A stretch of 64,000 nt of DNA from Rhodovulum sp. MB263 (lineage in GTDB: Bacteria; Pseudomonadota; Alphaproteobacteria; Rhodobacterales; Rhodobacteraceae), in assembly GCF_002073975.1 (NCBI RefSeq), contig NZ_CP020384.1, positions 1,736,001 through 1,800,000 of the forward strand. The letters run 5' to 3'. The notes beneath the pieces are model-generated. The model worked only from the letters and a program-made list of their open reading frames with translations, ran no database searches and was not told the origin of the DNA. The translations under genes and the position numbers were made by a program. This document shows positions 19,925-29,436 of this stretch, in pieces; the stretch's first letter is position 1, and each line of letters opens with the position of its first letter.

Positions 19925-20664
19925 GCCGCCTCCCGCCCGTCTTCTGCGGCGCTCAGGCGGCTGACCGGGTGGCCCGGTGCATGGTCGGGGTCGAGCGCCA
20001 GCCGGTAGCGGGTCAGCGCAAAGCGGCCAAGCAGGTCGAGATCATGCGACGAGACGATCACCGCGCTGCCGGTGCGCCCCGCGGCCTCGAACAGAAGCGT
20101 CATCGCCTCGGCGGCGTTTTCGGGGTCGAGGGCTGCGGTCGGTTCATCCGCGATCACGAAGCGCGGCCGGTGCGCCAGCGCCCGGGCGATGGCCGCGCGC
20201 TGGCGCTGGCCGATCGACAGGCGTTCGGGCCGCAGCCCCGCGACCGGGCCGAGCCCGAGGCGCTCGATCAGTTCGGCGACAAGGGCAGGGTCGGGGCGGC
20301 CGCAGATCCGCTGGGGCAGGGCCACGTTCTCGGAAAGCGTCAGGAAGGGCAGAAGCCCGCCCGTTTGCGGCACGAAACCGAAAAGCCACCCGCGCAGGCG
20401 TGCGATCCGGCGTCGCCGCGCCCACAGTGCCGTCAACTCGCGCTCCGGCCCATCGGCGGGGCAGAGCCGATAGACCCCGCCCGGATCGGGCGCGCGCAAG
20501 AGGCCCAGAAGCTCCAGCAGCAAGGTCTTCCCGGTGCCGCTCGGGCCCGTCAGCCCCACGGTCTCGCCCGCGACGATGCGGAGTTCGGGCACCCTCAGCG
20601 CGAAGCCCCGGTCGCCATCGGCAAGCGAGACCCCGAGATCGCGGATGACAAGCGCGTCCGCCAT
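19921..20664 (-). CDS. ABC transporter ATP-binding protein (TagT/LolD-like)
   Basis: A 247-residue ATPase. It has a Walker A motif (GLTGPSGTGKTLLLE), a signature motif in the form LSIGQRQRAAIARAL, a Walker B motif (FVIADEPTAALD) and a switch histidine in VIVSSHD. The ATG at 20664 is taken as start because preceding codons are not ABC-like and a gap of 4 bases to the upstream stop fits the operon. The closest functional group is the LolD/MacB/FtsE family that drives FtsX-type permeases. Its partner is the next gene. Confidence 0.87.
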   Translation of the reverse strand: MADALVIRDLGVSLADGDRGFALRVPELRIVAGETVGLTGPSGTGKTLLLELLGLLRAPDPGGVYRLCPADGPERELTALWARRRRIARLRGWLFGFVPQTGGLLPFLTLSENVALPQRICGRPDPALVAELIERLGLGPVAGLRPERLSIGQRQRAAIARALAHRPRFVIADEPTAALDPENAAEAMTLLFEAAGRTGSAVIVSSHDLDLLGRFALTRYRLALDPDHAPGHPVSRLSAAEDGREAA

Positions 20665-20668
20665 CGGC

Positions 20669-22585
20669 TCAGGGCAGGATGTCGAAGGGCATCGCGAAGA
20701 CCTGCTCGCCATCGGGCGCGCCCTCGTAAAGCGCGGTCCAGACGGACGGGTCGTACAGCCATTTGCGATACTGGGTCAGTTTCTGGCGCATGCCGTCGAT
20801 GATCTCGCGCCGCACCATCGGGCCCGACATCCAGCGCGCCTCGTCGGTCTGCAGAAGCTGGCTGCGATAGGGCAGCCGTTCGAGATATTCGAGCGCGCCG
20901 CCCAGGCTGTCGGCATCGGTCGCGACCAGCCGGTCGGGGTTCTGCGCCATCTGCGCGATGACGCCGCGCACCTGCCGGAAGAAGCCGCGTGCCTCGTCCT
21001 CGCCGCGCGTGCCCTCGGCCAGCCGGACCAGATTGTCGAGCAGCTCGGCCATGGTCGCCATCTCGTTCTTGGTCACCAGAAGCCGCGGCTCGAGCGCCAG
21101 CGCCTGCGGTTTCTCGGCCGCCCTCTCGGTCACCCAGCTTTCGAAGACATCGGGCGCGCGGGTCCCCTCGCGGGCGCCGAGCCAGGCCAGCTGCAGCGCA
21201 TGGCCCAGGAATTCGAGATTGGCGTCGCGGTCTTCGGGGGCCTGCACCTGCGCCTGTCCCAGCGCCATCCGCACGTGATCGGTCAGCGCCGTGACCAGCG
21301 CCGTCACGGTATCCTCGAAGGCCTGTTCCGAGCCGCCCTCGATGGGATAGTAGAACTGCCGCCCGGCAAAGCGCGAGAGCTGCCGGTAGCGCTCGGCGGC
21401 ATAGTCGTGATTGGCCGCGCCCGCCGCCGTCTTCAGATGCAGCGTCATGATGACGATGTTGCGCCCCTCGGCATCGCGCTGGATCTCGACCGGGCCGATT
21501 TCCGAGCGCGCATTGGGGTCGCGCGGATCCTTCGGCCCGGCATCGGTCACGAGGATGACATAGCGCGCATCGAACGGATCGCCCGTGCCCGCCTGGTCCC
21601 AGTCGGTCCGGCGGATCGCATCCTCGACCCCGGCCAGACTGTCCTCGTTGAAGCCGGGCGAGGAGACCGTCGCCGTGCGGGTATTGTCGATTGCCTCGAG
21701 CACCGGCAACTGGTTGAGGCGCCTGTCGAGCGGGATCACCTCGCGGGTGCGGTAGGCCAGCCCCGGCACGGCCTCGGGATTGTCGCGGAAGGCCTCGATG
21801 CCGAAATTGATCCGCTCGCCGATATCGGTGCCGTTGATGTCGAAGATGATCCGGGCCAGCGCCTTGCGGGTGCGCTCGATATAGGGCTGCATCGACTTGG
21901 TGGTGTCGAAGACGAAGACGACGCCCGCATCGAAATCCCCCGCCGCAGAGGAGGCCTCGGCCGCAGGCAGATCGTCGCGAAGCGGCACCGAGGCCACTTT
22001 CAGAAGCAGGTTCGCGTCATAGGTCATCGGGTGCAGGTCCTCGACGAAATCGAGGATCGGCAGGATGTAGAAGCGCTCGCGGATATTGACGTAATTCTCG
22101 GGTTCGATGGCGACGACGCCGTCCTCGGGCGCAAGCATCCCGGTTTCGGCCTTCTCGATCAGCCGGGCCTGGGTGGCGACCAGCGCCTCATCCTCCATGA
22201 AGCCGCGCAGGCCGTCCTCGGTCCGGAACATCAGCGAGCGGGCCCGGTCGGCGGGATTGGTGAAGGTGGCGACGATGTTCTGTTTCCACTCGACCACGGT
22301 CCCGGTCTCGACCCAGCCCGCGGGCGCGGCGCTTGCCGAGGGCCCGACCTCGACCCAGCCCTCCTGCCGGGCGAAGACGTAAAGAGGCTGGAAGGCCGGA
22401 TAGCGGCTGGCGACGGGACCGCCCGGCGCGTCATGAAGCGCTGCGCCCGGCCGGGTCAGGACCCGCTGATAGACCGTCGAGGTATCCTCGAGCAGCAACG
22501 GATGCGCGAGGCCCGGGCCGCTCTGGGCCAGGAAAAGCGCGATCGCAAGGGCCGAAAGGGCCGGGCGGAGGCGGGCAGGTCTCAT
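20669..22585 (-). CDS. Periplasmic vWA-domain protein resembling the C-terminal half of PpkA
   Basis: A 638-residue exported protein with a signal peptide (ALSALAIALFLAQSGPGLA). An SH3-like segment lies at about 35-100 (VYQRVLTRPGAALHDAPGG to GWVETG), then a von Willebrand factor A domain at about 220-430 with a MIDAS site DTTKS at about 227-231 and a later aspartate in ILVTDAGPKD; a long helical C-terminal region follows. The segment before the MIDAS site, and the phrase FVFDTTKSMQPYIERTRKAL, look like the periplasmic part of the type VI kinase PpkA (from memory of that family). There is no kinase domain. The start at 22585 overlaps the preceding stop (ATGA); the longer TTG start at 22594 is less likely. 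Confidence 0.78.
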   Translation of the reverse strand: MRPARLRPALSALAIALFLAQSGPGLAHPLLLEDTSTVYQRVLTRPGAALHDAPGGPVASRYPAFQPLYVFARQEGWVEVGPSASAAPAGWVETGTVVEWKQNIVATFTNPADRARSLMFRTEDGLRGFMEDEALVATQARLIEKAETGMLAPEDGVVAIEPENYVNIRERFYILPILDFVEDLHPMTYDANLLLKVASVPLRDDLPAAEASSAAGDFDAGVVFVFDTTKSMQPYIERTRKALARIIFDINGTDIGERINFGIEAFRDNPEAVPGLAYRTREVIPLDRRLNQLPVLEAIDNTRTATVSSPGFNEDSLAGVEDAIRRTDWDQAGTGDPFDARYVILVTDAGPKDPRDPNARSEIGPVEIQRDAEGRNIVIMTLHLKTAAGAANHDYAAERYRQLSRFAGRQFYYPIEGGSEQAFEDTVTALVTALTDHVRMALGQAQVQAPEDRDANLEFLGHALQLAWLGAREGTRAPDVFESWVTERAAEKPQALALEPRLLVTKNEMATMAELLDNLVRLAEGTRGEDEARGFFRQVRGVIAQMAQNPDRLVATDADSLGGALEYLERLPYRSQLLQTDEARWMSGPMVRREIIDGMRQKLTQYRKWLYDPSVWTALYEGAPDGEQVFAMPFDILP

Positions 22586-23577
22586 GGACGGCAATACTCC
22601 TCGGCGGCGCTTCGCGACAGCGTGTCCGGGGCCGCGCGCAATTCGGGGCAGAGACGGTCGAGGCGCCTGGTGGCCTCGGTACTGCCCGCGGCGCTGGCCC
22701 GGGCATAATATTCGGCGGCCTTCGAGGCGCTTGGCGTCAGGCTCAGCCCGATCTCGGTCTCGACCGGGTCGTCATTGGCGCCCTCGTCGTAGATCTCGCC
22801 GAACAGCAGCAGCGCATCGGCGTCGCCCGCATCGGCCCCGGCCTCGAGCGTGGCCAGCGCCTGCTGCGGCGTGACCCGCGCGCCGCAGCGCGACATCAGC
22901 GCCCGGCCCTCGGCGAAGGGCAGGGCGCCAAGACCGGCCAGCGCGTCAGGCCCGCAGGGGTCGGGCGGCGTCGGCTCGGCCTCGGGGCGCTCGGCGACCA
23001 CCGGCAGGGGGGGCGGCTGCATCAGGAACCAGGCCAGAGCCCCGCCGCAGATCAGAAGCACCAGCGCCGCGAGCCCGCCGATCAGGGGCAGGCGCGAGCG
23101 GCGCTTTTCCTGCGTTTCGGCTGGCGGTTCGGCGGCGCTGCCTTCGGCCTGTGCCTCGGGCTCCGGCAGCTTGCCCGTCAGCTTGCCCGTCAGCCGGCCC
23201 GCCGCCTCGGAGGGTTCCGCGCGCGCCACGGCAAGCCCGCCGATCCGGGCGGCCCCCGGCATCGGCACCACGTCGTCGGGCCAGCTCAGCTCGGCCTCGA
23301 TCCGGTTCACCCGGAGCTTCAGCGCGGCATATTCCTCGATCCGGTTGACGATCTCGGGGCCGATCACCAGCCGCGCGCGGTCGCCGTCGCGCACCACCTC
23401 ATAGGGGCCGAACTCGGCCCGGTCGGATTGCCAGCCATCGAGCCCGAGGAAGCGTTCGGAAAAGGCGTCGAAGACCGAGACCGTGGCCTCGGCCTCGGGC
23501 AGGGCGGCGGCCTCGGCCGACAGCTCGGCATAGCCCCCGGAGGGACGTCGCGGATCGGGGCGTATCTTCAGCGCCAT
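22582..23577 (-). CDS. Single-pass membrane protein with Sel1-like periplasmic part
   Basis: A 331-residue protein. The N-terminal 170 or so residues are cytoplasmic and acidic/alanine-rich, with a duplicated TGKLTGKL stretch. One membrane helix follows (LPLIGGLAALVLLICGGALAWFLM), then a periplasmic portion of about 130 residues with Sel1/TPR-like helices (ALLLFGEIYDEGANDDP; SKAAEYYARASAAGSTEATRRL) and four cysteines. Topology is N-in, C-out. It sits 3 bases after srfC and overlaps the vWA gene by 4 bases, so it may link cytoplasmic SrfBC with the periplasmic vWA protein (inference). Confidence 0.65.
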   Translation of the reverse strand: MALKIRPDPRRPSGGYAELSAEAAALPEAEATVSVFDAFSERFLGLDGWQSDRAEFGPYEVVRDGDRARLVIGPEIVNRIEEYAALKLRVNRIEAELSWPDDVVPMPGAARIGGLAVARAEPSEAAGRLTGKLTGKLPEPEAQAEGSAAEPPAETQEKRRSRLPLIGGLAALVLLICGGALAWFLMQPPPLPVVAERPEAEPTPPDPCGPDALAGLGALPFAEGRALMSRCGARVTPQQALATLEAGADAGDADALLLFGEIYDEGANDDPVETEIGLSLTPSASKAAEYYARASAAGSTEATRRLDRLCPELRAAPDTLSRSAAEEYCRP

Positions 23578-23580
23578 CGC

Positions 23581-26310
23581 CTATGCGCCTCCCGCGCCGA
23601 GATCGGCCAGGATCTCGCCAAGCTTCAGATTCTGCGCGACATTGATGTTGCCCGCATCGCTGTCGCGGGCATTGGCCACGAACATCGCGTCCAGCGCGAA
23701 GACCCAGTCGGTCCAGGTCTCCTCGGCGGTCGGGCGCGGCTCGGGCGGGAGGCCATCGGCATCGTCGGCGCCGGGGCGGGGCGCGAAGACCGGGCGGCTG
23801 CCGCCCTCCGGCAGTTCGACCCGGGCGCGATCCGAGGCGGGCAGGGCGTCGCTGCCGAGCACGGCGACGAAGCGGTTGATATGCTCGGCGCAGAGGATGG
23901 CGGCGGGTTCGGCCTGCTTGTCGACGGTCAGCCCGAAGGCCATCGCCTTGAGCTGGGCGCAGATCCGCTCGACCACGCCGATACGCCGGAGCGCATGGGT
24001 GAGCTCGGCCGAAAGCACGGTGACCGAGCCCGGGCTCAGCCCGAAATGCCCGGCCGTCGCGACATCCTCGCGGAACCGCTTGAGCCCTTCGATCCAGACC
24101 TCGACCGCGCTTTCGGCCTGGAAGGTCTCGGCTGTCATGGTGCGGATATCGGTGCCGGAGTGGGTGCTGGTGTCGGTGTCGGGCCGGGGCTCGCCGGTCG
24201 CGATCCGGGTGGCCGCGGGCTCGGCCAGCGCCAGATCGGCGGCCGGCGCGGGGCGGCCCGGGCGGCCGGGGCGCAGCGGGCGGCCGGGCCGGGCGGGCGC
24301 TGTCGGGCGCGAGGTCTCGGCGGCGGGGCGCGCGGTGGCCGCGCTCGAGACCGCCTGCGAGATCCGGATCGAGGACGGCACCCGCGAGATGCGGTCCTGC
24401 ACCAGATCCTGATCGACCATCAGTGCGGCCAGCACCGCGCCGAAGCGATGGCGCTGCAGCGCGATTTCCAGCTCGTCGATGAGGACGGCCGCGGCCTCGC
24501 GCTTTTCCTCGATCCGGCGGCCGATATCGTCCGAGACATGGAAAGGCGCCAGATCGGCCGCGAGATCGGCCGCCAGCCTGTCGAGCTGGGCGGCGATCTG
24601 GCTGGTCTTGCTGTCGGGGGTGCAGATCTCGGAAAGCCGCCCGATCAGATAGCTGACGCCGCCATCGTTCAGCCCGAGTGCCGCATCCCAGGCGGCGGCC
24701 GGATCGGCGAAATGGCGCTGGACGCTGGCGGCCTCCAGACAGCCCGCGCGCAGCTCGGCCAGGCGCGCCTCCTTGTCGGGACGGATGCGGATCTCGCGCC
24801 TGGCCTCGTCATAATCGATCAGACCCTCGACATAGAAATTCGGGTTGCGCAGCCAGTAGCAATTGTCGAAGGGCCGCCCCGGTGTCCAGTGCTCGACCCA
24901 GGGGTCCTTGCCGCGGCCGAATTTCTCGAGAAGCGAGGCCTGCATCCGGCGCTCGAAGCGGGTTTCCGCGCCGCCGGCGGCGGCACTCTCGCCCAGATGC
25001 TTGTCGAACTTGGTCAGCACGAAGAACAGGATGCAGCGGCTCGCCGTGCGCTGTCTGGCGCCTGCGCCATGGGTCATCGCGATCCAGGTCTCGACGAGGC
25101 CGGGCAGGTCGAGCGTCTCCATGTTGCTGTCGGGGATGCAGAGCAGCATCGAGGTGATGTCCTGGTTCTCGACATAGCGGTCGAAAAGATAGGCGACCTT
25201 GCCGCGCAGCAGAAGCTGGGTCACGGTCTTGCCGGGCTCGGCCAGGGTCTTCGACAGCGGCTGTTCGAAGCGGTTGCGGGCACCGGGAAAGTCCAGCAGG
25301 TCGGTGTCCTCGAACAGCTCGTGGGGCCGGGTCTGCATCGGCATCACGAGTTCCGCCGCCAGTGCGCAGACGAGGGCACGCGGCAGCGCGACCCGGGCGC
25401 CCGAGGGCAGACAGAGCGGCAGGCTGTCGCCCGTCTCTCCGTAAAGCCCGTGCAGCGTCTTCACGTCGATGATCGAGCTTTCGCGCGGCGTCAGCGCGGC
25501 CAGCGGCGCATGCACCTCCTCGGCATTGCCGAGCTGCTGCAGCGCCTCGCCCAGACGGATGTAGAGATCGCTCAGCGCCTCATGCCCGCCCCAGAGAATG
25601 GCGAAGAAGGCGGCCCGGTCGGCAACGGCCAGCGTCGGCGCGATCAGGGCGGCCTCCTCCCAGAAGGTCCGCAGCCCCGCCGCATAGGCCGTCCGTCCGA
25701 AGCTGCGATTGACGTAATCGGCGATTTCCAGAACGTCGTCATGGCTCAGCCCCGGCACTTGGGTGCCGCCCGCCTTCGCGCGGAAGGCGTCCAGATGGGC
25801 GGTGATCGCCTCGGGCTCGGGCACGGGTTCGGACTGGTCGCCATCCATGTAGAAGGAATTGACGATGGTGCGCGCGACATCGGCCTCGGACAGCAGCACC
25901 AGCCGGATCGGAAAGCCCTCGGGGCAGGGGGCCTTGATCATGGTGAAGCGGGTGACAAGCCCGGTCGATTCCCCTTCGCCCTCGGGATTGATCTCGCGGA
26001 TATAGTCGAGCTGGCCGCCCGGGCCATGGAAATCGGCCACCAGCCGCCCGTTCTCGGGCCGCGCCAGCACCGAGACCAGGAAAGATTTCCCCGCCTGCGA
26101 CGGGCCGAAGACGCTGACCGACATCCTGGTGCGGGCGGCGCGCCCCAGCTTCTGCGCCCGGCTTGCGCCCTTTCGCAGCGCCTGCGCCAGCGACTTGCGG
26201 TCGAGCCCCACGGTCTCGGCGTTCTCGGGGTCGGACACCCAGTCGAGCGCCCGGCGGGCCGCCGTCTCGACCCGGGCGCATCTTTCGGCAAGCTGGTCCT
26301 TCGTCGTCAT
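23581..26310 (-). CDS. srfC: SrfC-family P-loop protein (putative virulence factor)
   Basis: A 909-residue cytoplasmic protein with a P-loop GPSQAGKS at residues 69-76, followed by VADFHGPGGQLDYI and a later DFPGARNRFEQPL, consistent with a GTPase-like (dynamin-like) fold. It matches the SrfC family (Pfam Virul_Fac). About residues 690-740 form a low-complexity alanine/proline/arginine/glycine linker. SrfC is known from Salmonella, where srfABC is controlled by SsrB, but its biochemical role is not established. The gene follows srfB after 9 bases. Confidence 0.83.
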   Translation of the reverse strand: MTTKDQLAERCARVETAARRALDWVSDPENAETVGLDRKSLAQALRKGASRAQKLGRAARTRMSVSVFGPSQAGKSFLVSVLARPENGRLVADFHGPGGQLDYIREINPEGEGESTGLVTRFTMIKAPCPEGFPIRLVLLSEADVARTIVNSFYMDGDQSEPVPEPEAITAHLDAFRAKAGGTQVPGLSHDDVLEIADYVNRSFGRTAYAAGLRTFWEEAALIAPTLAVADRAAFFAILWGGHEALSDLYIRLGEALQQLGNAEEVHAPLAALTPRESSIIDVKTLHGLYGETGDSLPLCLPSGARVALPRALVCALAAELVMPMQTRPHELFEDTDLLDFPGARNRFEQPLSKTLAEPGKTVTQLLLRGKVAYLFDRYVENQDITSMLLCIPDSNMETLDLPGLVETWIAMTHGAGARQRTASRCILFFVLTKFDKHLGESAAAGGAETRFERRMQASLLEKFGRGKDPWVEHWTPGRPFDNCYWLRNPNFYVEGLIDYDEARREIRIRPDKEARLAELRAGCLEAASVQRHFADPAAAWDAALGLNDGGVSYLIGRLSEICTPDSKTSQIAAQLDRLAADLAADLAPFHVSDDIGRRIEEKREAAAVLIDELEIALQRHRFGAVLAALMVDQDLVQDRISRVPSSIRISQAVSSAATARPAAETSRPTAPARPGRPLRPGRPGRPAPAADLALAEPAATRIATGEPRPDTDTSTHSGTDIRTMTAETFQAESAVEVWIEGLKRFREDVATAGHFGLSPGSVTVLSAELTHALRRIGVVERICAQLKAMAFGLTVDKQAEPAAILCAEHINRFVAVLGSDALPASDRARVELPEGGSRPVFAPRPGADDADGLPPEPRPTAEETWTDWVFALDAMFVANARDSDAGNINVAQNLKLGEILADLGAGGA

Positions 26311-26319
26311 CCTGCCCCC

Positions 26320-29300
26320 TCAGTACCGGAACACGCCGGTATCGATCCAGTATTCGTCGTCGAAGCCCAGCGTATGCAGCTTGAGCACGACATCGGTATT
26401 CTTCATCCCGTCGCCCACGCCATCCTCGACCAGGGTGATCTCGAAGGCCTCGCGCAGCGCCTCGCGCCTCAGCTTGGCCTCGGAATCCTCGCGCTCGTCA
26501 TCGTCGTAATCGGCCTTCTCGAAGGTCACCCGGATCGGTGTCGGCCGGCGCTGGGCATTGGGATTGGCGAAGTCGAGCCGGAACAGCGGCGTCGTCGTCC
26601 AGCGCTCGATCGGCAATTGCCGCGAGCCGATATGGACGGGCGAGAACATGCTGACCGTGGCCTCCTGCGCGCCGCCCCTGGCGTCGAGATCGAGATCCGA
26701 GAACATCAGCCGCGCGTCTAGGATCTGGCCGTTATTGTCCATCTCGCCGACGAAGCGCGCGGTCGATTTCATCTGGAAGGCGCCGGTCGTGACCTTGAAG
26801 TTCGGGATCCGGTTCTCGGACAGCGCGATCAGCATGCCGCCGACCGCGACGGTGCTTTTCGGATCGCCGATGCGCTGGGTGATCGGGTCGCGGAACGGAT
26901 ACCAGCGCCCGGTCTTGTAGCTGTGCATCGAGACCAGCCGGTAGGGCGGCACCACCAGCAGTTCCTCGACGATAGAGCGCACGGCGGGCAGCCGCGAGGG
27001 CCGCCCGGTCAACAGCACGACATCGACGCCCAGATGGTCGATCACCTCGGCCATGTTGCCCAGCACCTTCTGGAAGGCCTCGCGGGCGATGGCGTCGACA
27101 TCCTCGCGCGAGGTTGTGATCGTCACATCGGCAAAGCGCCAGTCGGGCGCGCCGACATCGCGGGCGGCCTGCTCGACATAGGCCAGGATCTCCTCCGAGA
27201 TCAGCGGCTCGGCCGGGCCCGCGCGGGGCGGCGCCACGCCATCCTCGTCGGGTTCGGGCGCGGGCCGGGGCAGGCCCAGCGTCTCGGCCACCGACAGATC
27301 GAAGCGGTCATATTCGGCGGCGGTCTCGGAATGGGTCAGGATCGCGACCGCCAGCGGCATCAGAGCGCGCAGCGCGAACTGCCGGCGCTTCTGCACCACC
27401 TGCTGATCCTGCCCGCCGATATCGCCCGCGAAGAGCTCGCGCAGCTTCTCGCCGACATAGCGCCCGCCCGCGGCCTCGATCGAGGTCTGGAGCCGCGGCA
27501 GCACGATGCCAGACACCACCCGCTGCAGCATGTCGTCGCCCGCGACCCGGAAACCCTCGCGGAAGGTCTGGACGGGGTGCAGCACGCGGTTGGCCTCGGA
27601 CCAGTAGGTCGAGATCATCAGATCGGTGGTGCCGCCGCCGATATCGATGCAGGCAAGCCTGAGGCTGGGGCTGGGCGCGGTCTCGCCGGGGCGGATGCGG
27701 TCGCGGCCCTTCAGGCGCAGGAAGGCCTCGATATTGCCGTCGAATTTCTGGGTGATCTCGCTGTAGAGATAGACCAGCTGGGTGCAGCTTGCCTCGTCCC
27801 ATTCGACGGTGACGGCGGGCTTGGTCTTGTAGCGGTCCAGCGCCTCGTCCATGCCCAGCATCGCCCAGACCATCTTCAGCGCACCCTCGGCACGGCTGCG
27901 CATTATCGCCTGTTCCTGCACCGAGGTCGCGGTGGGCAGGGTCAGGATGATGCGGTTGAGCCTGCGCGGCAGGTCCGATTGCGCCCGGCGCGCGCGCGAG
28001 GCAGGATCGTTGATCTGCACCAGCGCATGGCTGAAGATCTCGGCCAGCATGAAGCCGAACAGCGACGAGCGTGAAAACCGCGGCCGGATCGCGCGGTCCG
28101 AGGGCGTGCGGCCGCGGCGGCGCAGGCGTTGCTTTTCCTCATGGCGGACCTGTTCGATCACGTCGCCCGCCTCGTTCAGCTGGCGCATCGCGGCGCGCAC
28201 CGATTTGGGCAGGTTGTTCGGGTCGACATGGTTGTGAAAGCGCCAGTCCTGCTGGCGCGCCTCGTCATCCCAGAGATAGCGTTTCGGGGACGAAAGCCCC
28301 GACATCGTCTCGGTGCCTTCCTCGCGCTGGATCAGCCTCAGCGCCTCGGGGCCGACGCGCACGAAGCCCGGCCACATGAAGGCGTTCCGGCGCCCCGAGC
28401 GGCTGGCGAAGCGGTCATCGCCGAATTTCAGCTCGGCGAATTCGACCCGGCTTTCGAACAGGCCCGAATAGTAAAGCTCTGGCCGCGACAGATCGCGGAT
28501 CTCGAGCGGGAAGGAGCGCACCAGATCGACCCGGGATTCCCCCGGGAAGCGTTCGATCAGGATGCCGCAGGTGCGCGAATTGCCCACATCCAGCACCAGA
28601 TCGACATCGACCGGCGTCACCGCATCGCGTTCCGAGACGGTGTTGACGAAGCGGATCTTCGGGATCTTCACCGCCTGGTCGATGACTTGCAGACAGGTGA
28701 GATAGCGCGCCCAGTGCTCGAACTGATGCGGCAGGGTGTCCTCGGAAATGTTGCGCCCGGGCCGTTCGGCCCGCTTGAAGCCCAGGAACAGCTCCTTCAG
28801 CCAGTCCGACACCCAGAGTTGCGGGTCGCGTGGCTGGCCGTCTTCGCCGTCCTCGATCCGGCGCAGGAACCAGTCCATCTGTGCGGGGTCCGAGACGAAG
28901 CGGAAATCGCGCGGGTTCTCGGCATCGGCGATCTGGGGGGCGACGTAATGGGCCGACTGATCCTGCGCGGTCAGCGCGGTATCGAGCGCGATCTGCACCC
29001 GGTGGGTATGGCCGGTCTCGTGGTCGGGGGCGGCCAGCTCGACCACCCGCATCCGCGCCCAGGTCGAGGGGCCGGGATCGAAGCGTTCCTCGCCCGCCGG
29101 CCCGCGCTCGGATTTCATCCTGAGAACCGGCACCGGCACCCATTTCGACAGGAACGGTTCCAGTGCTGCCATGGGCCGGATGGAATAGGGGTCGTCATCG
29201 GGCCTGGCGGCGCTTTCCAGCGGCGCGTCGATTTCCTCATTGCCGGTCAGCGGGATCAGCATGCGTTCGTCGGGCGCCTCGTCGAGGGTGCGCTCGATGA

Positions 29301-29436
29301 ACCGCCAGGGGCGGGTGGCGACCTTGTCGATGGCAAAGCCGAAATCCAGCATCTGGATGCCCGAGAACGGCACCAGTGTGATGTCCTCGTGCCAGTTCAC
29401 GAGCGGCCGGAGCTGTTCCTTGCGGTCAGAGATCAT
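26320..29436 (-). CDS. srfB: SrfB-family protein with actin/Hsp70-like ATPase core
   Basis: A 1038-residue cytoplasmic protein matching the SrfB family. Two phosphate motifs of the actin/Hsp70/sugar-kinase fold are visible: DVGNSRTCGILIE at about 283-295 and CIDIGGGTTDLMIS at about 596-609. An adenosine-type motif (VVLLTGRPSRLPAVRSI) lies near 830. The N-terminal 270 residues have no recognised domain. Such proteins often act as ATP-driven scaffolds or filaments; for SrfB this is not proven. The start overlaps the upstream stop by 4 bases. SrfB and SrfC nearly always occur together. Confidence 0.86.
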   Translation of the reverse strand: MISDRKEQLRPLVNWHEDITLVPFSGIQMLDFGFAIDKVATRPWRFIERTLDEAPDERMLIPLTGNEEIDAPLESAARPDDDPYSIRPMAALEPFLSKWVPVPVLRMKSERGPAGEERFDPGPSTWARMRVVELAAPDHETGHTHRVQIALDTALTAQDQSAHYVAPQIADAENPRDFRFVSDPAQMDWFLRRIEDGEDGQPRDPQLWVSDWLKELFLGFKRAERPGRNISEDTLPHQFEHWARYLTCLQVIDQAVKIPKIRFVNTVSERDAVTPVDVDLVLDVGNSRTCGILIERFPGESRVDLVRSFPLEIRDLSRPELYYSGLFESRVEFAELKFGDDRFASRSGRRNAFMWPGFVRVGPEALRLIQREEGTETMSGLSSPKRYLWDDEARQQDWRFHNHVDPNNLPKSVRAAMRQLNEAGDVIEQVRHEEKQRLRRRGRTPSDRAIRPRFSRSSLFGFMLAEIFSHALVQINDPASRARRAQSDLPRRLNRIILTLPTATSVQEQAIMRSRAEGALKMVWAMLGMDEALDRYKTKPAVTVEWDEASCTQLVYLYSEITQKFDGNIEAFLRLKGRDRIRPGETAPSPSLRLACIDIGGGTTDLMISTYWSEANRVLHPVQTFREGFRVAGDDMLQRVVSGIVLPRLQTSIEAAGGRYVGEKLRELFAGDIGGQDQQVVQKRRQFALRALMPLAVAILTHSETAAEYDRFDLSVAETLGLPRPAPEPDEDGVAPPRAGPAEPLISEEILAYVEQAARDVGAPDWRFADVTITTSREDVDAIAREAFQKVLGNMAEVIDHLGVDVVLLTGRPSRLPAVRSIVEELLVVPPYRLVSMHSYKTGRWYPFRDPITQRIGDPKSTVAVGGMLIALSENRIPNFKVTTGAFQMKSTARFVGEMDNNGQILDARLMFSDLDLDARGGAQEATVSMFSPVHIGSRQLPIERWTTTPLFRLDFANPNAQRRPTPIRVTFEKADYDDDEREDSEAKLRREALREAFEITLVEDGVGDGMKNTDVVLKLHTLGFDDEYWIDTGVFRY

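Noticed and set aside
22333-26721. A 1462-residue plus-strand open frame, and similar long frames at 5325-7163, 8713-11520, 27-28 kb and 59266-62031
   Set aside because: They lie opposite real genes with clear domains, are rich in Arg/Gly/Pro/His and show no motif. Long shadow frames are normal at this GC content.
26320-29436. Plasmid partition or cytoskeletal ParM/MreB protein
   Set aside because: The actin-like motifs are real, but length, N-terminal region and pairing with srfC identify SrfB; no par genes are present.
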